Under the pieces are notes generated by a model. The model saw only the letters and a list, made by a program, of their open reading frames with translations. It was not told where the DNA came from and did no database searches. 31,492 bases of DNA, taken from Actinomycetes bacterium. Lineage in GTDB: Bacteria; Actinomycetota; Actinomycetes; Propionibacteriales; Nocardioidaceae. Within the stretch, counting starts at the first letter, position 1, and the number at the start of each line of letters is the position of its first letter. The DNA lies in contig JAEWXC010000020.1 of NCBI GenBank assembly GCA_023396115.1, positions 1 through 31,492 on the forward strand. Direction: 5' to 3'. The position numbers were made by a program, and so were the translations under genes. Positions 8,960 to 16,779 of the stretch are shown in pieces.

Positions 8960-9502
8960 GGTCCCGGGATCGTGCCGATCCTGGGGGCCACGGAGGCCGA
9001 GGCGCAGGCCAAGGCGCAGCGGCTCGACGACCTGCGGGTGCCCGAGTACGGGCTCGGGGCGCTGGCCGGGATCCTCGAGGTGGACCCGGACGACCTGCCC
9101 CTGGACGAGCCGCTGCCGGCGCACGTGGTGGAGCGGGAGACCCGGGAGGGCTTCGTCAGCCGGGCCCGGCTGGTGATCGACCTGGCGGTGCGGGAGAACC
9201 TCACGGTGCGGCAGGTGCTCTCCCGGCTCGGCGGCGGGCGCGGGCACCACGTGCTGATCGGCACCCCGGAGCAGGTCGCCGACACCATGCAGACCTGGTT
9301 CACCTCGGGCGCCGCCGACGGGTTCAACGTGATGGGGGCCTCGCTCCCGGGCGGCCTGGCCGACTTCGTCGAGGAGGTGCTGCCCCTGCTGCGCGAGCGG
9401 GGACTGGTCCGCGAGGGCTACCGGGGGCGCACCCTGCGCGAGCACTACGGGCTGCCGCGGCCGGTCAACCAGTTCGACCGCGAGGCCGCCGGCTGCCGTT
9501 GA
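8960..9502 (+). pseudogene. C-terminal remnant of an LLM-class flavin-dependent monooxygenase (NtaA/SnaA/DszA type)
   Basis: About 180 residues match the C-terminal part of NtaA/SnaA/DszA-type FMN-dependent monooxygenases: an entry strand PGIVPILGATEAEA, then GTPEQVADTMQTWF, SGAADGFNVMGASLPGG and the terminal LREHYGLPRPVNQF. Family members are about 430-460 residues. The N-terminal half of the TIM barrel, with much of the FMN and substrate pocket, is missing. Upstream of 8960 the frame runs antisense to the hydrolase gene and has no family resemblance. A GTG at 8972 could start a 176-residue product, but it lacks a clear ribosome-binding site and the fold would be incomplete. I therefore call a 5'-truncated pseudogene. 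The frame is otherwise intact, so the truncation may be recent or the fragment may still be expressed. Confidence 0.75.
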
Positions 9503-9537
9503 CCGGGACTGGCACGCGCGGAAGGGGCGGGACTCCC

Positions 9538-9552
9538 TACGGTGGGTCGGTG
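9538..9552 (+). promoter_or_regulatory. Leaderless-type -10 element before the thioesterase
   Basis: TACGGT (9538-9543) is followed by exactly 6 nt and the GTG start at 9550, with no ribosome-binding site between. This is the geometry expected when transcription begins at the start codon itself. No -35 is evident. Confidence 0.5.
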
Positions 9553-10206
9553 CGACCCAACCTCACCGACGCCCCGTCCCTGCCGCACCAGATCTCCCGC
9601 CCCGCGGCGCCGGACGGTCTGGACGCCACCACGGCAGCGGTGCGACGCCTGATGGACTCGCTGGTCCGGCACGGCGAGACCGGGCTGCTGGACCTCGACA
9701 GCCTGGCGGCGAAGGTGCACTCCCTGGCCGACGAGCTCGACGCCGACGCCCCGTCCCTGGACCAGCGGATGGTGGACATGTGGGCGCGGGAGTGGACCAG
9801 CCACGACCCGGTCACCGGACACCAGAACCCGCTGTCGCCGCCGGTGTCGTTCACCGGCCTGGACGACGGTTCGGTGCTGGGCGAGGTCACCCTCGGCATG
9901 GTCTACCAGGGCCAGCCGGGCATGGCGCACGGCGGCATCTCGGCGCTGCTGCTCGACCACGCGTTCGGCGTCGCCAACGGTTGGGCGGGCACCTCGGGGA
10001 TGACCGCCCACCTGGAGCTGGACTTCCGGGCCCCGACCCCGCTGCACGTGCCGTTGCAGGTGCGCGCCCGCCAGGTCCGCACCGAGGGCCGCAAGATCTG
10101 GACCGAGGGCGCGATCACCGCGGGCGGGACCGAGTGCGTCACCGCGCACGCGCTGTTCATCGCCGGGCACCTGCCCCGACCCGGTGGGGGCCCGGCGCCC
10201 CGCTGA
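9550..10206 (+). CDS. PaaI-family hotdog thioesterase
   Basis: A 218-residue protein with a C-terminal hotdog domain (about residues 95-210) and a helical N-terminal extension (about 1-90). The hotdog core shows GMVYQGQPGMAHGGISALLLDHAFG, the HGG-containing active-site helix of PaaI-type acyl-CoA thioesterases. It is followed by the beta-strand MTAHLELDFRAPTPL. The likely role is hydrolysis of acyl-CoA thioesters in the cytosol; the acyl chain is unknown. I chose the GTG at 9550 over an upstream ATG at 9499 because the region before it holds a -10-like hexamer at leaderless spacing and the extra residues are low-complexity. An acyl-CoA dehydrogenase lies about 2.8 kb downstream, but the two are not in one operon. 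Confidence 0.85.
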   Translation: MRPNLTDAPSLPHQISRPAAPDGLDATTAAVRRLMDSLVRHGETGLLDLDSLAAKVHSLADELDADAPSLDQRMVDMWAREWTSHDPVTGHQNPLSPPVSFTGLDDGSVLGEVTLGMVYQGQPGMAHGGISALLLDHAFGVANGWAGTSGMTAHLELDFRAPTPLHVPLQVRARQVRTEGRKIWTEGAITAGGTECVTAHALFIAGHLPRPGGGPAPR

Positions 10207-10236
10207 GACCCCGACGGGCCCGTGGCCGGGGCGACG

Positions 10237-10251
10237 TAGATTCGCCCCATG
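10237..10251 (+). promoter_or_regulatory. Leaderless-type -10 element before the sirtuin
   Basis: TAGATT (10237-10242), 6 nt, then the ATG at 10249. There is no Shine-Dalgarno sequence. The gene sits 42 bp after the thioesterase stop, so this probably gives it its own transcript. Confidence 0.55.
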
Positions 10252-10935
10252 AAGATCGTCGTCCTGACCGGTGCCGGCATCTCCGCCGAGAGCGGTCTGT
10301 CGACCTTCCGCGACTCCGACGGGCTGTGGGAGGGCCACGACCCGATGGAGGTCGCCACCCCGGAGGCGTTCGAGGCCGACCCGGACCTGGTGCAGCGGTT
10401 CTACGACGAGCGCCGTGCCGCCCTGGCCCGAGTCCGTCCGAACGCCGCGCACGAGGCGCTGGGGCACCTGTCGCAGGCCCTGGGCAGCGGCCTGTTCGTG
10501 GTCACCCAGAACGTCGACGACCTGCACGAGCGCGGCGGCGTGGCCGACGTGCACCACATGCACGGACAGCTGCGCCGGGCCTGGTGCACCGCCTGCGACG
10601 GCCGGTTCGACTGGGAGGGTCCGCTGGTGGACCGGCCCGCGTGCCCGGGCTGCGGCAGCGCCTCGCTGCGTCCCGACATCGTCTGGTTCGGCGAGGTCCC
10701 CTACGGCATGGAGCAGATCGAGCACGCCCTGTTCGCGGCCGACCTGTTCGTCTCGATCGGCACCTCGGGGGCGGTCTACCCGGCTGCGGGGTTCGTGCAC
10801 TACGCGCGCAGCCGCCGGATCGAGACCCTCGAGCTCAACCTGGCCGACTCCGAGACCTCCAGCGACTTCCACCGCAGTCGGCGCGGCCCGGCCAGCGAGC
10901 TGGTGCCGGCCTGGGTGGAGGAGCTGCTGGCGTGA
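10249..10935 (+). CDS. cobB: NAD-dependent protein deacylase, class III sirtuin (CobB/SIRT5 type)
   Basis: A 228-residue Sir2 enzyme removing acyl groups from lysine with NAD+. The NAD site shows GAGISAESGLSTFR (8-21) and TQNVD (86-90). The catalytic base is His105 in HMHGQ. A zinc site is formed by Cys113, Cys116, Cys132 and Cys135, followed by RPDIVWFGE (141-149). Tyr52 and Arg55 (FYDERR) give the Y-x-x-R pair that binds malonyl or succinyl carboxylates in E. coli CobB and SIRT5. Desuccinylase/demalonylase activity is therefore likely in addition to deacetylation. The length matches bacterial family members. It is convergent with the histidine kinase gene, 27 bp away. Confidence 0.93.
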   Translation: MKIVVLTGAGISAESGLSTFRDSDGLWEGHDPMEVATPEAFEADPDLVQRFYDERRAALARVRPNAAHEALGHLSQALGSGLFVVTQNVDDLHERGGVADVHHMHGQLRRAWCTACDGRFDWEGPLVDRPACPGCGSASLRPDIVWFGEVPYGMEQIEHALFAADLFVSIGTSGAVYPAAGFVHYARSRRIETLELNLADSETSSDFHRSRRGPASELVPAWVEELLA

Positions 10936-10965
10936 GCCGCGCCGGGCGCACGTCGGCTCGGCTCA
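10933..10965. terminator. Inverted repeat joining two convergent stop codons
   Basis: TGAGCCG (10933-10939) and CGGCTCA (10959-10965) form a perfect 7-bp stem around a 19-nt loop. The arms contain the stop codons of the sirtuin (plus) and the histidine kinase (minus). It may be a weak bidirectional terminator. Confidence 0.35.
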
Positions 10966-12747
10966 GCCCAACGGCAGCCGGACGGTGAACGTGCTGCCCA
11001 CCCCCAGTTCGGACTCCAGCTGCAGCTGACCGGAGTGGCGCTGCACGATCCGGTCCACGATGGCCAGCCCCAGGCCGGTGCCGGGGCGCCGCTGCGCCTC
11101 CAGGTTCGTGGACCGGAAGAAGGTCTCGAACAGCCGGACCCGGTCGGCCTCGGAGAACCCCAGTCCGGTGTCGGCGACCACCAGACGGGCCCGGTCGCCG
11201 TCGACGCTCAGCTCCAGGGTGACCTTGTCGCCGTCGTCGGAGTACTTCACCGCGTTGCTGACCAGGTTCGCCACCAGGCGGTGCAGCTCGTCGGGGTCCC
11301 CGGGCACGACCACCGGCTCGACGGCCACCAGCGTCTGCACCAGCACGCCGGTCCGCCGGCCGACCAGCTCGAAGTCGTCGCCCACCTCGCGCACCACGGC
11401 CGCCAGGTCGACCGGCAGCGCGAGCAGCGGATGGTCGGGCCGGGCCACCCGGCTCAGCGCCAGCAGGTCGGAGGCCAGGCCGGCCAACCGGTCGGTGGAG
11501 CGTTCCATCGCCGCCAGCGAGCGCTGCACCTCAGCCGGCGGACCCAGGTCGGAGACGAGTTCGAGGTGCCCCGAGATCACCCCGATCGGGTTCTTCAGCT
11601 CGTGCGCCACCGTGTCGAGCAGCTGGCGCCGGTACTCGTCGACCTGGCGCAGCCGCTCGTTCAGCTCGTGCTCACGCTGCATCGCCCGGGCGTTGACCAG
11701 CGCCATCCCCAGGTCGCGCCCGACCTCCAGGGCAGCGCGGCTCTCGCTGTCGCGCCAGCGCGGCGCCCCGGGCTCGCGGACGATCAGCAGGGTCCCCAGC
11801 TGCTCGCCGCCGGCACCGACCGGCACCAGGACCAGCTGGCCGACCCGCTCGGCGGCCAGGATCTCGGAGAACTCGTCCTCGAACTGCTCGGCGAGCACGT
11901 CGTCCCCCCAGACCCGGCCCTCCTCCAGGATCAGCACGGTGCCGTGCACCCAGGCCCGACCGACGGCCTCGAGCGTGGCCCGGCTGAGGTCGCGACGCTG
12001 CCCCAGCCACCCGACGACCGGCCGGGCGTCGTTGAGCTGCACCCAGACCCCGGAGGCCCGGAACCCTGCGGGCAGCTCGGTCGAGGCGAGGTCGAGCAGC
12101 TCGTCCAGGCGGAGCACGTTCGAGGCGGTCTGGATCAGTTCCCGGGCGACGTGGGCCAGGTGCACCTGCTGGGCCATCGCCTCGCGCTGCACCGCGTTCA
12201 CCACCGCCCGGAAGGCGAGCTGCAGCTCGCGGGCCAGCGCCTCCAGGTCGGCGGTGGTGGGACGCAGCCCGCTGTCGGGTTCGTCCAGGTAGAGCAGGGC
12301 CTGGAGCTCGCCGCGCTCGTCGGTCAGCTTGGCGAAGAGCATGTCGCTGGGCTGCCACGCCTCGGGCGAGTCCAGCGGGTCGAAGTCGGGGCGGTGGCCG
12401 TACTCGCTCATCACCTCGAGCACGTCGTCGGCCAGCCACTCCCCGGCGACGAAGCAGAACCCCGCCACCTCGGCCCCGGCCCGGATCACCGGCAGCATCG
12501 ACTCGAGCGGGGACCCCTGCCCCATCAGCCGGTCGTGCCCGGCGGGGCTGCCCACGATGGCCACGAACTCCAGGACGTTGTCGGTGCGCAGCACCTCGAT
12601 CGCGCACACCTTGAACCGGGCCCGGGCCACCACGTCCTCGGCGATCTGCTGCAGCGTCGCCCGGTCGACCGGGTCCCCCCAGCTGCTGGCGCGCGGACGG
12701 GGCAGGTGCTCCTCGGCGTCGCCGGGCTGCACCACCTGCTCACTCAT
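10963..12747 (-). CDS. Soluble GAF-domain sensor histidine kinase
   Basis: A 594-residue cytosolic sensor kinase with no signal peptide or membrane segment. Two GAF-like sensor domains occupy about residues 30-185 and 200-355. A HisKA dimerisation domain follows with phospho-acceptor His382 in VAHELKNP. The HATPase_c domain has an N-box (Asn494/Asn498 in LVANLVSNAV), G1 (DTGLGF, 526-531), an F-box (FETFFRS) and G2 (GTGLGLAI, 556-563). All catalytic boxes are present, so the kinase should be active. The ATG at 12747 is supported by GGAGG 4 nt upstream, making the longer start at 12768 unlikely. No response regulator is adjacent, so it is an orphan. The ligand of the GAF domains (small molecule, nucleotide, redox or light) cannot be told from the sequence. 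Confidence 0.92.
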   Translation of the reverse strand: MSEQVVQPGDAEEHLPRPRASSWGDPVDRATLQQIAEDVVARARFKVCAIEVLRTDNVLEFVAIVGSPAGHDRLMGQGSPLESMLPVIRAGAEVAGFCFVAGEWLADDVLEVMSEYGHRPDFDPLDSPEAWQPSDMLFAKLTDERGELQALLYLDEPDSGLRPTTADLEALARELQLAFRAVVNAVQREAMAQQVHLAHVARELIQTASNVLRLDELLDLASTELPAGFRASGVWVQLNDARPVVGWLGQRRDLSRATLEAVGRAWVHGTVLILEEGRVWGDDVLAEQFEDEFSEILAAERVGQLVLVPVGAGGEQLGTLLIVREPGAPRWRDSESRAALEVGRDLGMALVNARAMQREHELNERLRQVDEYRRQLLDTVAHELKNPIGVISGHLELVSDLGPPAEVQRSLAAMERSTDRLAGLASDLLALSRVARPDHPLLALPVDLAAVVREVGDDFELVGRRTGVLVQTLVAVEPVVVPGDPDELHRLVANLVSNAVKYSDDGDKVTLELSVDGDRARLVVADTGLGFSEADRVRLFETFFRSTNLEAQRRPGTGLGLAIVDRIVQRHSGQLQLESELGVGSTFTVRLPLG

Positions 12748-12926
12748 CGCGCCTCCGTACCCCAGCACGGCGTCCGTCGTGGCTGACGTCGTCCGTGAAC
12801 CCCCAGGCCGGCTCCGAGTCCCGAGCTCGCGGGTCCAGCACCCCCATCATGGCCCAGACCGGGGGATCGGCGCGCGCTGGTTGCGCTGGTCGGACACGCC
12901 ACGCGGGTGAGTCTGCGCACCAAGGG

Positions 12927-12965
12927 TTACCAACGAGTAGGTTCGCGGCCTACTCTGGTCCCATG
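12927..12965 (+). promoter_or_regulatory. Promoter with leaderless start and possible operator for the acyl-CoA dehydrogenase
   Basis: TTACCA (12927-12932), an 18-nt spacer, TACTCT (12951-12956), 6 nt, then the ATG at 12963, with no Shine-Dalgarno sequence. The -35 overlaps an imperfect palindrome TACCAACGAGTA (12928-12939) with TAC/GTA ends. Such half-sites occur in operators of TetR-type fatty-acid regulators in actinobacteria. The promoter call is fair; the operator is speculative. Confidence 0.55.
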
Positions 12966-14108
12966 AAGCGCGAGATCTACAACGAGGACCACGAGGCCTT
13001 CCGCGCCTCGGTCAAGGAGTTCCTGGACCGCGAGGTCGTGCCGAACCTCGACACCTACGCCGAGAACCACGGCCTGACCCGGGACTTCTGGCTCGCTGCC
13101 GGCGCCCAGGGTTTCCTCGGCCTGGAGATCCCCGAGGCGTTCGGCGGCTCGGAGGCCGGTGACTACCGGTTCAACGCGGTGCTCACCGAGGAGCTGGCCA
13201 AGGTCAACATGACCCTGCCGTCGTGCGTGGGCATCCACGCCGACATCACGGTGCCGTACCTGGTGCACCTGACCAACGACGAGCAGAAGCAGCGCTGGCT
13301 GCCCAAGGCCGCGACCGGCGAGATCCTCACCGCGATCGGCATGACCGAGCCCGGCGGCGGCTCGGACCTGGCGAACCTCAAGACCACCGCGGTCAAGGAC
13401 GGTGACGGCTGGGTGCTCAACGGCGCCAAGACCTTCATCACCAACGGCGGCTCGGCCGACATCGTGCTGGTCGCCGCGCGCACCGCGCCGGAGAAGAAGG
13501 CCAAGGGCATCTCCCTGTTCGCCGTCGACACCACGCTGCCCGGCTTCTCGGTCGGCCGGGTGCTGGACAAGGTCGGCCAGGACGAGTCCGACACCGCCGA
13601 GCTCGCGTTCGAGAACGTCCGGGTCTCCGACGACGACCTGGTCGGCCCGCTCGACACCGGCTTCATCTCGATGATGCAGTTCCTGCCGCAGGAGCGGCTC
13701 GGCTCGGCGGTCACCAACCTGGCCCACGCCGCGCAGATCCTCACCGAGACCGTCCAGTACGCCAAGGACCGCAAGGCGTTCGGCGTCCCGATCGGGTCGT
13801 TCCAGAACACCCAGTTCCTGCTGGCCGACCTGACCACCCGGATCGAGGTCACCCAGGCCTACGTCGACCAGTGCGTGCTGGCCCACACCAAGGGCGAGCT
13901 GACCGCGGTCGACGCAGCCAAGGCCAAGTGGTGGTCCAGCCAGGTGCAGAGCGAGGTCCTCGACCACTGCGTCCAGGTCTTCGGCGGCTACGGCTACATG
14001 AACGAGTACCGCGTGGCCCGTGCCTGGCGCGACGCCCGCGTCACCAAGATCTGGGCCGGGTCGAACGAGATCATGAAGATGCTGATCGCCCGCGACCTGG
14101 GTCTCTGA
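12963..14108 (+). CDS. Acyl-CoA dehydrogenase (long-chain/isovaleryl type)
   Basis: A 381-residue FAD-dependent alpha,beta-dehydrogenase of acyl-CoA esters, passing electrons to electron-transfer flavoprotein. Signatures are IGMTEPGGGSDLANLKTTA (about 125-143), TFITNGG, LPQERLGSAV (241-250), YAKDRKAFG (266-274), GGYGYMNEY (341-349) and the C-terminal IWAGSNEIMKMLIARDL. The position that carries the catalytic Glu in medium-chain enzymes is Ala365 here. Instead Glu244 in PQER matches the helix-G base of long-chain and isovaleryl-CoA dehydrogenases. The enzyme should therefore be active and of the LCAD/IVD subclass. It stands alone, with its own promoter and a strong hairpin terminator. Chain-length preference is not deducible. 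Confidence 0.93.
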   Translation: MKREIYNEDHEAFRASVKEFLDREVVPNLDTYAENHGLTRDFWLAAGAQGFLGLEIPEAFGGSEAGDYRFNAVLTEELAKVNMTLPSCVGIHADITVPYLVHLTNDEQKQRWLPKAATGEILTAIGMTEPGGGSDLANLKTTAVKDGDGWVLNGAKTFITNGGSADIVLVAARTAPEKKAKGISLFAVDTTLPGFSVGRVLDKVGQDESDTAELAFENVRVSDDDLVGPLDTGFISMMQFLPQERLGSAVTNLAHAAQILTETVQYAKDRKAFGVPIGSFQNTQFLLADLTTRIEVTQAYVDQCVLAHTKGELTAVDAAKAKWWSSQVQSEVLDHCVQVFGGYGYMNEYRVARAWRDARVTKIWAGSNEIMKMLIARDLGL

Positions 14109-14117
14109 CCCACCTCC

Positions 14118-14155
14118 GTCAGGCCCGCCACCCCGCCCGGGGTGGCGGGCCTGAC
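14118..14155 (+). terminator. Strong hairpin terminator after the acyl-CoA dehydrogenase
   Basis: A perfect 17-bp inverted repeat (14118-14134 with 14139-14155) and a 4-nt loop, starting 9 nt after the stop codon. No U-tract follows, as is usual for actinobacterial intrinsic terminators. Confidence 0.8.
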
Positions 14156-14203
14156 TGCTCCCGGGAGGTTTCACGCCCGGTGGGTCCGGGGAGGACGGTG
14201 CGC

Positions 14204-15409
14204 ATGAATTCTCTCGGGAAGAACCGCCGGACCACTCCGACGACCAGGGCCGCAGTCACGGCGGGAGCCACCGCTCTGCTGACCACCCTGGGCTGCGTCC
14301 TGACCGCCTCCCCCGCCACCGCCGAGACCACCCCGGCCGCCACCGCGAGCACGGCCCGCATCACCACGCTGGTGCAGGGCCCGTGGTTCTCCAGCCCCGG
14401 CTCGAAGGTGCACGAGTCGAACACCGTCGCGCTCATCGACGGGGCCCCGAAGGACTCCACGATCCGGGTCGCGACGATGTCGTTCACCAGCACCACGTTC
14501 AGCCGCGCGTTCGTCCGGGCCGCCAAGCGCGGCGTGAAGGTCCGCATCCTCACCGCCGGCAAGGCCCGCACCTCCACCGCCTTCAAGGAGACCCGGGCCG
14601 GGTTCCGCGCCCACCGCGGCTCGGGCAGCCGGATCAAGGCCGTGCGCTTCTCGGCGCGCGGCGACAGCGTGGTCAACGGCCGCAAGACCGTCTTCCACCA
14701 GAAGTCGCTGACGTTCTCGCGCACCCTGGGCCGCGACCAGGTCACCGTCATCTCGTCGGCGAACCTGACCGACGAGGCCCGCGACAACCAGTGGACCGAC
14801 TCGTACGCGTTCGTGGAGAACCGGGCGATCCGCAAGCGGATGGACCGGGTGTACCGCCAGCAGTGGCGCGACAAGCCGCTGGCCAACCCGTTCCAGCAGT
14901 TCACGCCGCCCGGCGGCACCGCACAGCTGACGTTCGGGCCGTGGAACAGCCCCACGATGAAGGACCCGGTGCTGAGCCGGATCCGCAGCGTGCCGGGCGC
15001 GAAGGGCACCACGATCCGGGTCGCCAACGCCGCCTGGCACGGTCCGCGCGGCATCCGCCTGGCCAAGGCGCTGGCCCGCAAGGCCCGGCGCGGCGCCAAG
15101 GTGTTCGTGCTGGTGGGTCGCCCGTTCGCGCCCGAGGTGCGCCAGGTCCTGCGCCGGGCCGGTGCGACGTTCCTGATCGGGCACGTCCCGGGCAAGCAGT
15201 ACCAGCACGTGAAGTTCATGACCGCCCGCTACCGCGACGGCTCGAAGGTCCGGATGCGGGTCTGGGCCGGGTCGGAGAACTGGTCGGCCGACGCCACCGC
15301 CGCCGACGAGCTGGTCTTCCGGGTCAGCGCCGGGCGCACCTACCGCGGCTACGTGCGGTTCTTCGACCAGATCAACCGGGAGGCGCTCGCCCTGGCCGGG
15401 CGCGGCTGA
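14204..15409 (+). CDS. Secreted phospholipase D-like (HKD superfamily) protein
   Basis: A 401-residue exported protein. Residues 1-40 are a signal peptide ending ASPATA. Two PLD-superfamily half-sites follow: His165-x-Lys167 with SSANLT (184-189), and His335-x-Lys337 with WAGSENWS (354-361). Both keep the His, the Lys and the downstream Asn. The Asp of the classical HxKx4D motif is not in its usual place. The superfamily includes phospholipases, nucleases and transphosphatidylases acting through a phospho-histidine, so the substrate may be phospholipid or nucleic acid outside the cell. The ATG at 14204 has GGGGAGGA 8 nt upstream, which excludes the much longer open frame reaching back into the dehydrogenase gene. 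Another secreted phosphodiesterase-fold gene follows after 81 bp. Confidence 0.85.
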   Translation: MNSLGKNRRTTPTTRAAVTAGATALLTTLGCVLTASPATAETTPAATASTARITTLVQGPWFSSPGSKVHESNTVALIDGAPKDSTIRVATMSFTSTTFSRAFVRAAKRGVKVRILTAGKARTSTAFKETRAGFRAHRGSGSRIKAVRFSARGDSVVNGRKTVFHQKSLTFSRTLGRDQVTVISSANLTDEARDNQWTDSYAFVENRAIRKRMDRVYRQQWRDKPLANPFQQFTPPGGTAQLTFGPWNSPTMKDPVLSRIRSVPGAKGTTIRVANAAWHGPRGIRLAKALARKARRGAKVFVLVGRPFAPEVRQVLRRAGATFLIGHVPGKQYQHVKFMTARYRDGSKVRMRVWAGSENWSADATAADELVFRVSAGRTYRGYVRFFDQINREALALAGRG

Positions 15410-15437
15410 GCCACCACGCACGGACCCGGGCGAGGGT

Positions 15438-15477
15438 GTGGACACCGGTGCAGCGATCGGCGAGCATCGGTGTCCAC
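15438..15477 (+). promoter_or_regulatory. Stem-loop abutting the ribosome-binding site of the EEP gene
   Basis: GTGGACACCG (15438-15447) and CGGTGTCCAC (15468-15477) form a perfect 10-bp stem with a 20-nt loop. The 3' arm ends 3 nt before the AGGAGG ribosome-binding site (15481-15486). It could terminate the PLD-like transcript, be a dyad operator, or act as a 5' leader element that limits ribosome access. Confidence 0.5.
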
Positions 15478-15490
15478 CCCAGGAGGTCCC

Positions 15491-16768
15491 ATGTCCGTGC
15501 GTCGTCCGTCCGCCCGCCCCCTCACCGCCCTTGCCGCGGGTCTCGCTGCGGGGGTGCTGGGCCTGACCTGCCTGTCGGCACCGAGCCAGGCAGCGCCCGG
15601 GTCCGGCTCCTCGAGCAGCTGGACCGAGGCCGCCGCCCGGGACAAGGCCAGGAACAAGCAGAAGGCCAAGCTGCGCCGGCTCGCCAAGAAGCCGGTCCGG
15701 GTGATGACCCGCAACGTCTACCTGGGCGCCAACATCTTCCGGCCGGTCAACGCCGCCCAGGACGCGCTCGAGCAGGGCCTGCCGCTGGGTGAGGTGCTCG
15801 ACGCCCTGGCCCACGCCAACGACGCGACCGCCGCGATCAACGACCGCACCGACTTCCGGGTCCGGGCCCGGCTCCTGGCCCGCGAGATCCAGCTGACCCG
15901 CCCCGACCTGATCGGGCTGCAGGAGGTCGCCACCTGGCGGCACGGCGAGATCCAGACCGCCCTGGGGCAGATCGGTGTCCCCAACGCCACCGAGGTCGAC
16001 TACGACTTCCTGGACCTGCTGCTCGCGGAGCTGAAGAAGCTCGGCCTGGACTACGCCGTCACCCACGTCGGGCAGCGCGCCGACGTCGAGGCGCCCGGGT
16101 ACGCCGAGGACGGCAGCAACCGCCGCGACCTGCGCCTGACGATGCACGACGTGATCCTGCACCGCACCAGCCGGGTCAAGGTCCTGGGCACCGGCAACCA
16201 GATCTACTCCGAGAACCTGCCGGTCACCCTGGCCGGGCTGCGGATGAACTTCGACCGCGGGTTCCAGTGGGCCGACGTGAAGATCGGCAAGCTGGCCTTC
16301 CGGTTCGCCAACACCCACCTGGAGTCGGCCTCCTCGGACCTGGCGCTGGCGCAGGCCAAGGAGATGGCGGCCACCGTGCTGCGGCCGGGTCGGACCACCG
16401 TGATGACCTGCGACTGCAACTCCGACCCGAAGAACTCCTCAGTGAAGAGCGCCGACACGGTGCCGCACAAGGCGCCCTACGAGTTCCTCACCGGCGCCGG
16501 CCGGTTCGCCGACGAGTGGCTGCGCTACGCCCCCGCCTACCTGGGCTTCACCTCCGGCGGTCAGAACGAGCTGGTCAACAACGCCACCGCCGGGTGGACC
16601 CACCGCATCGACCTGATCCTGGGTCGCCGGGCCAACGGCAAGCCGCTGAAGGCCAGGCGCGGCTGGATGGTCGGCACCCGGCCCGCCGAGCGGGACCGGG
16701 CCACCGGGTTGTGGGCCAGCGACCACGCCGGCGTGGTGCTGAAGCTCAAGGGCTTCGGGCCGCGCTGA
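15491..16768 (+). CDS. Secreted endonuclease/exonuclease/phosphatase (EEP)-family protein
   Basis: A 425-residue exported metal-dependent phosphodiesterase of the EEP fold (DNase I, sphingomyelinase, inositol phosphatase). The signal peptide spans about residues 1-35 (PSQAA), followed by a Lys/Arg/Ala-rich linker to about 68. Active-site positions are visible: Asn75 (VMTRNVYLG), Glu145 (IGLQEVA), His276 (NTHLES), Asp308 and Asn310 (CDCNSDP), Asp373 (HRIDLIL), and Asp411-His412 (SDH). The set is complete, so the protein should be catalytic. The start is supported by AGGAGG 4 nt upstream of the ATG. Two Cys flank the metal-site Asp (CDC), where GDFN is typical. Substrate could be DNA, RNA, sphingomyelin or a phosphoinositide; the sequence does not decide. 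Confidence 0.88.
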   Translation: MSVRRPSARPLTALAAGLAAGVLGLTCLSAPSQAAPGSGSSSSWTEAAARDKARNKQKAKLRRLAKKPVRVMTRNVYLGANIFRPVNAAQDALEQGLPLGEVLDALAHANDATAAINDRTDFRVRARLLAREIQLTRPDLIGLQEVATWRHGEIQTALGQIGVPNATEVDYDFLDLLLAELKKLGLDYAVTHVGQRADVEAPGYAEDGSNRRDLRLTMHDVILHRTSRVKVLGTGNQIYSENLPVTLAGLRMNFDRGFQWADVKIGKLAFRFANTHLESASSDLALAQAKEMAATVLRPGRTTVMTCDCNSDPKNSSVKSADTVPHKAPYEFLTGAGRFADEWLRYAPAYLGFTSGGQNELVNNATAGWTHRIDLILGRRANGKPLKARRGWMVGTRPAERDRATGLWASDHAGVVLKLKGFGPR

Positions 16769-16779
16769 CCTGCACGAAC

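Noticed and set aside
11035..12786. A 583-codon plus-strand open frame opposite the GAF histidine kinase
   Set aside because: Rich in Gln/His/Gly/Val/Leu/Pro without motifs; the minus strand has intact kinase boxes and a good ribosome-binding site.
12963..14108. Inactive acyl-CoA dehydrogenase because Ala365 replaces the medium-chain catalytic Glu
   Set aside because: Long-chain and isovaleryl enzymes also lack Glu there and use the helix-G Glu, which is present as Glu244 in PQER.
14171..16318. A 715-codon minus-strand open frame across the two secreted phosphodiesterases
   Set aside because: It crosses two real genes and their intergenic hairpin, with shadow composition throughout.
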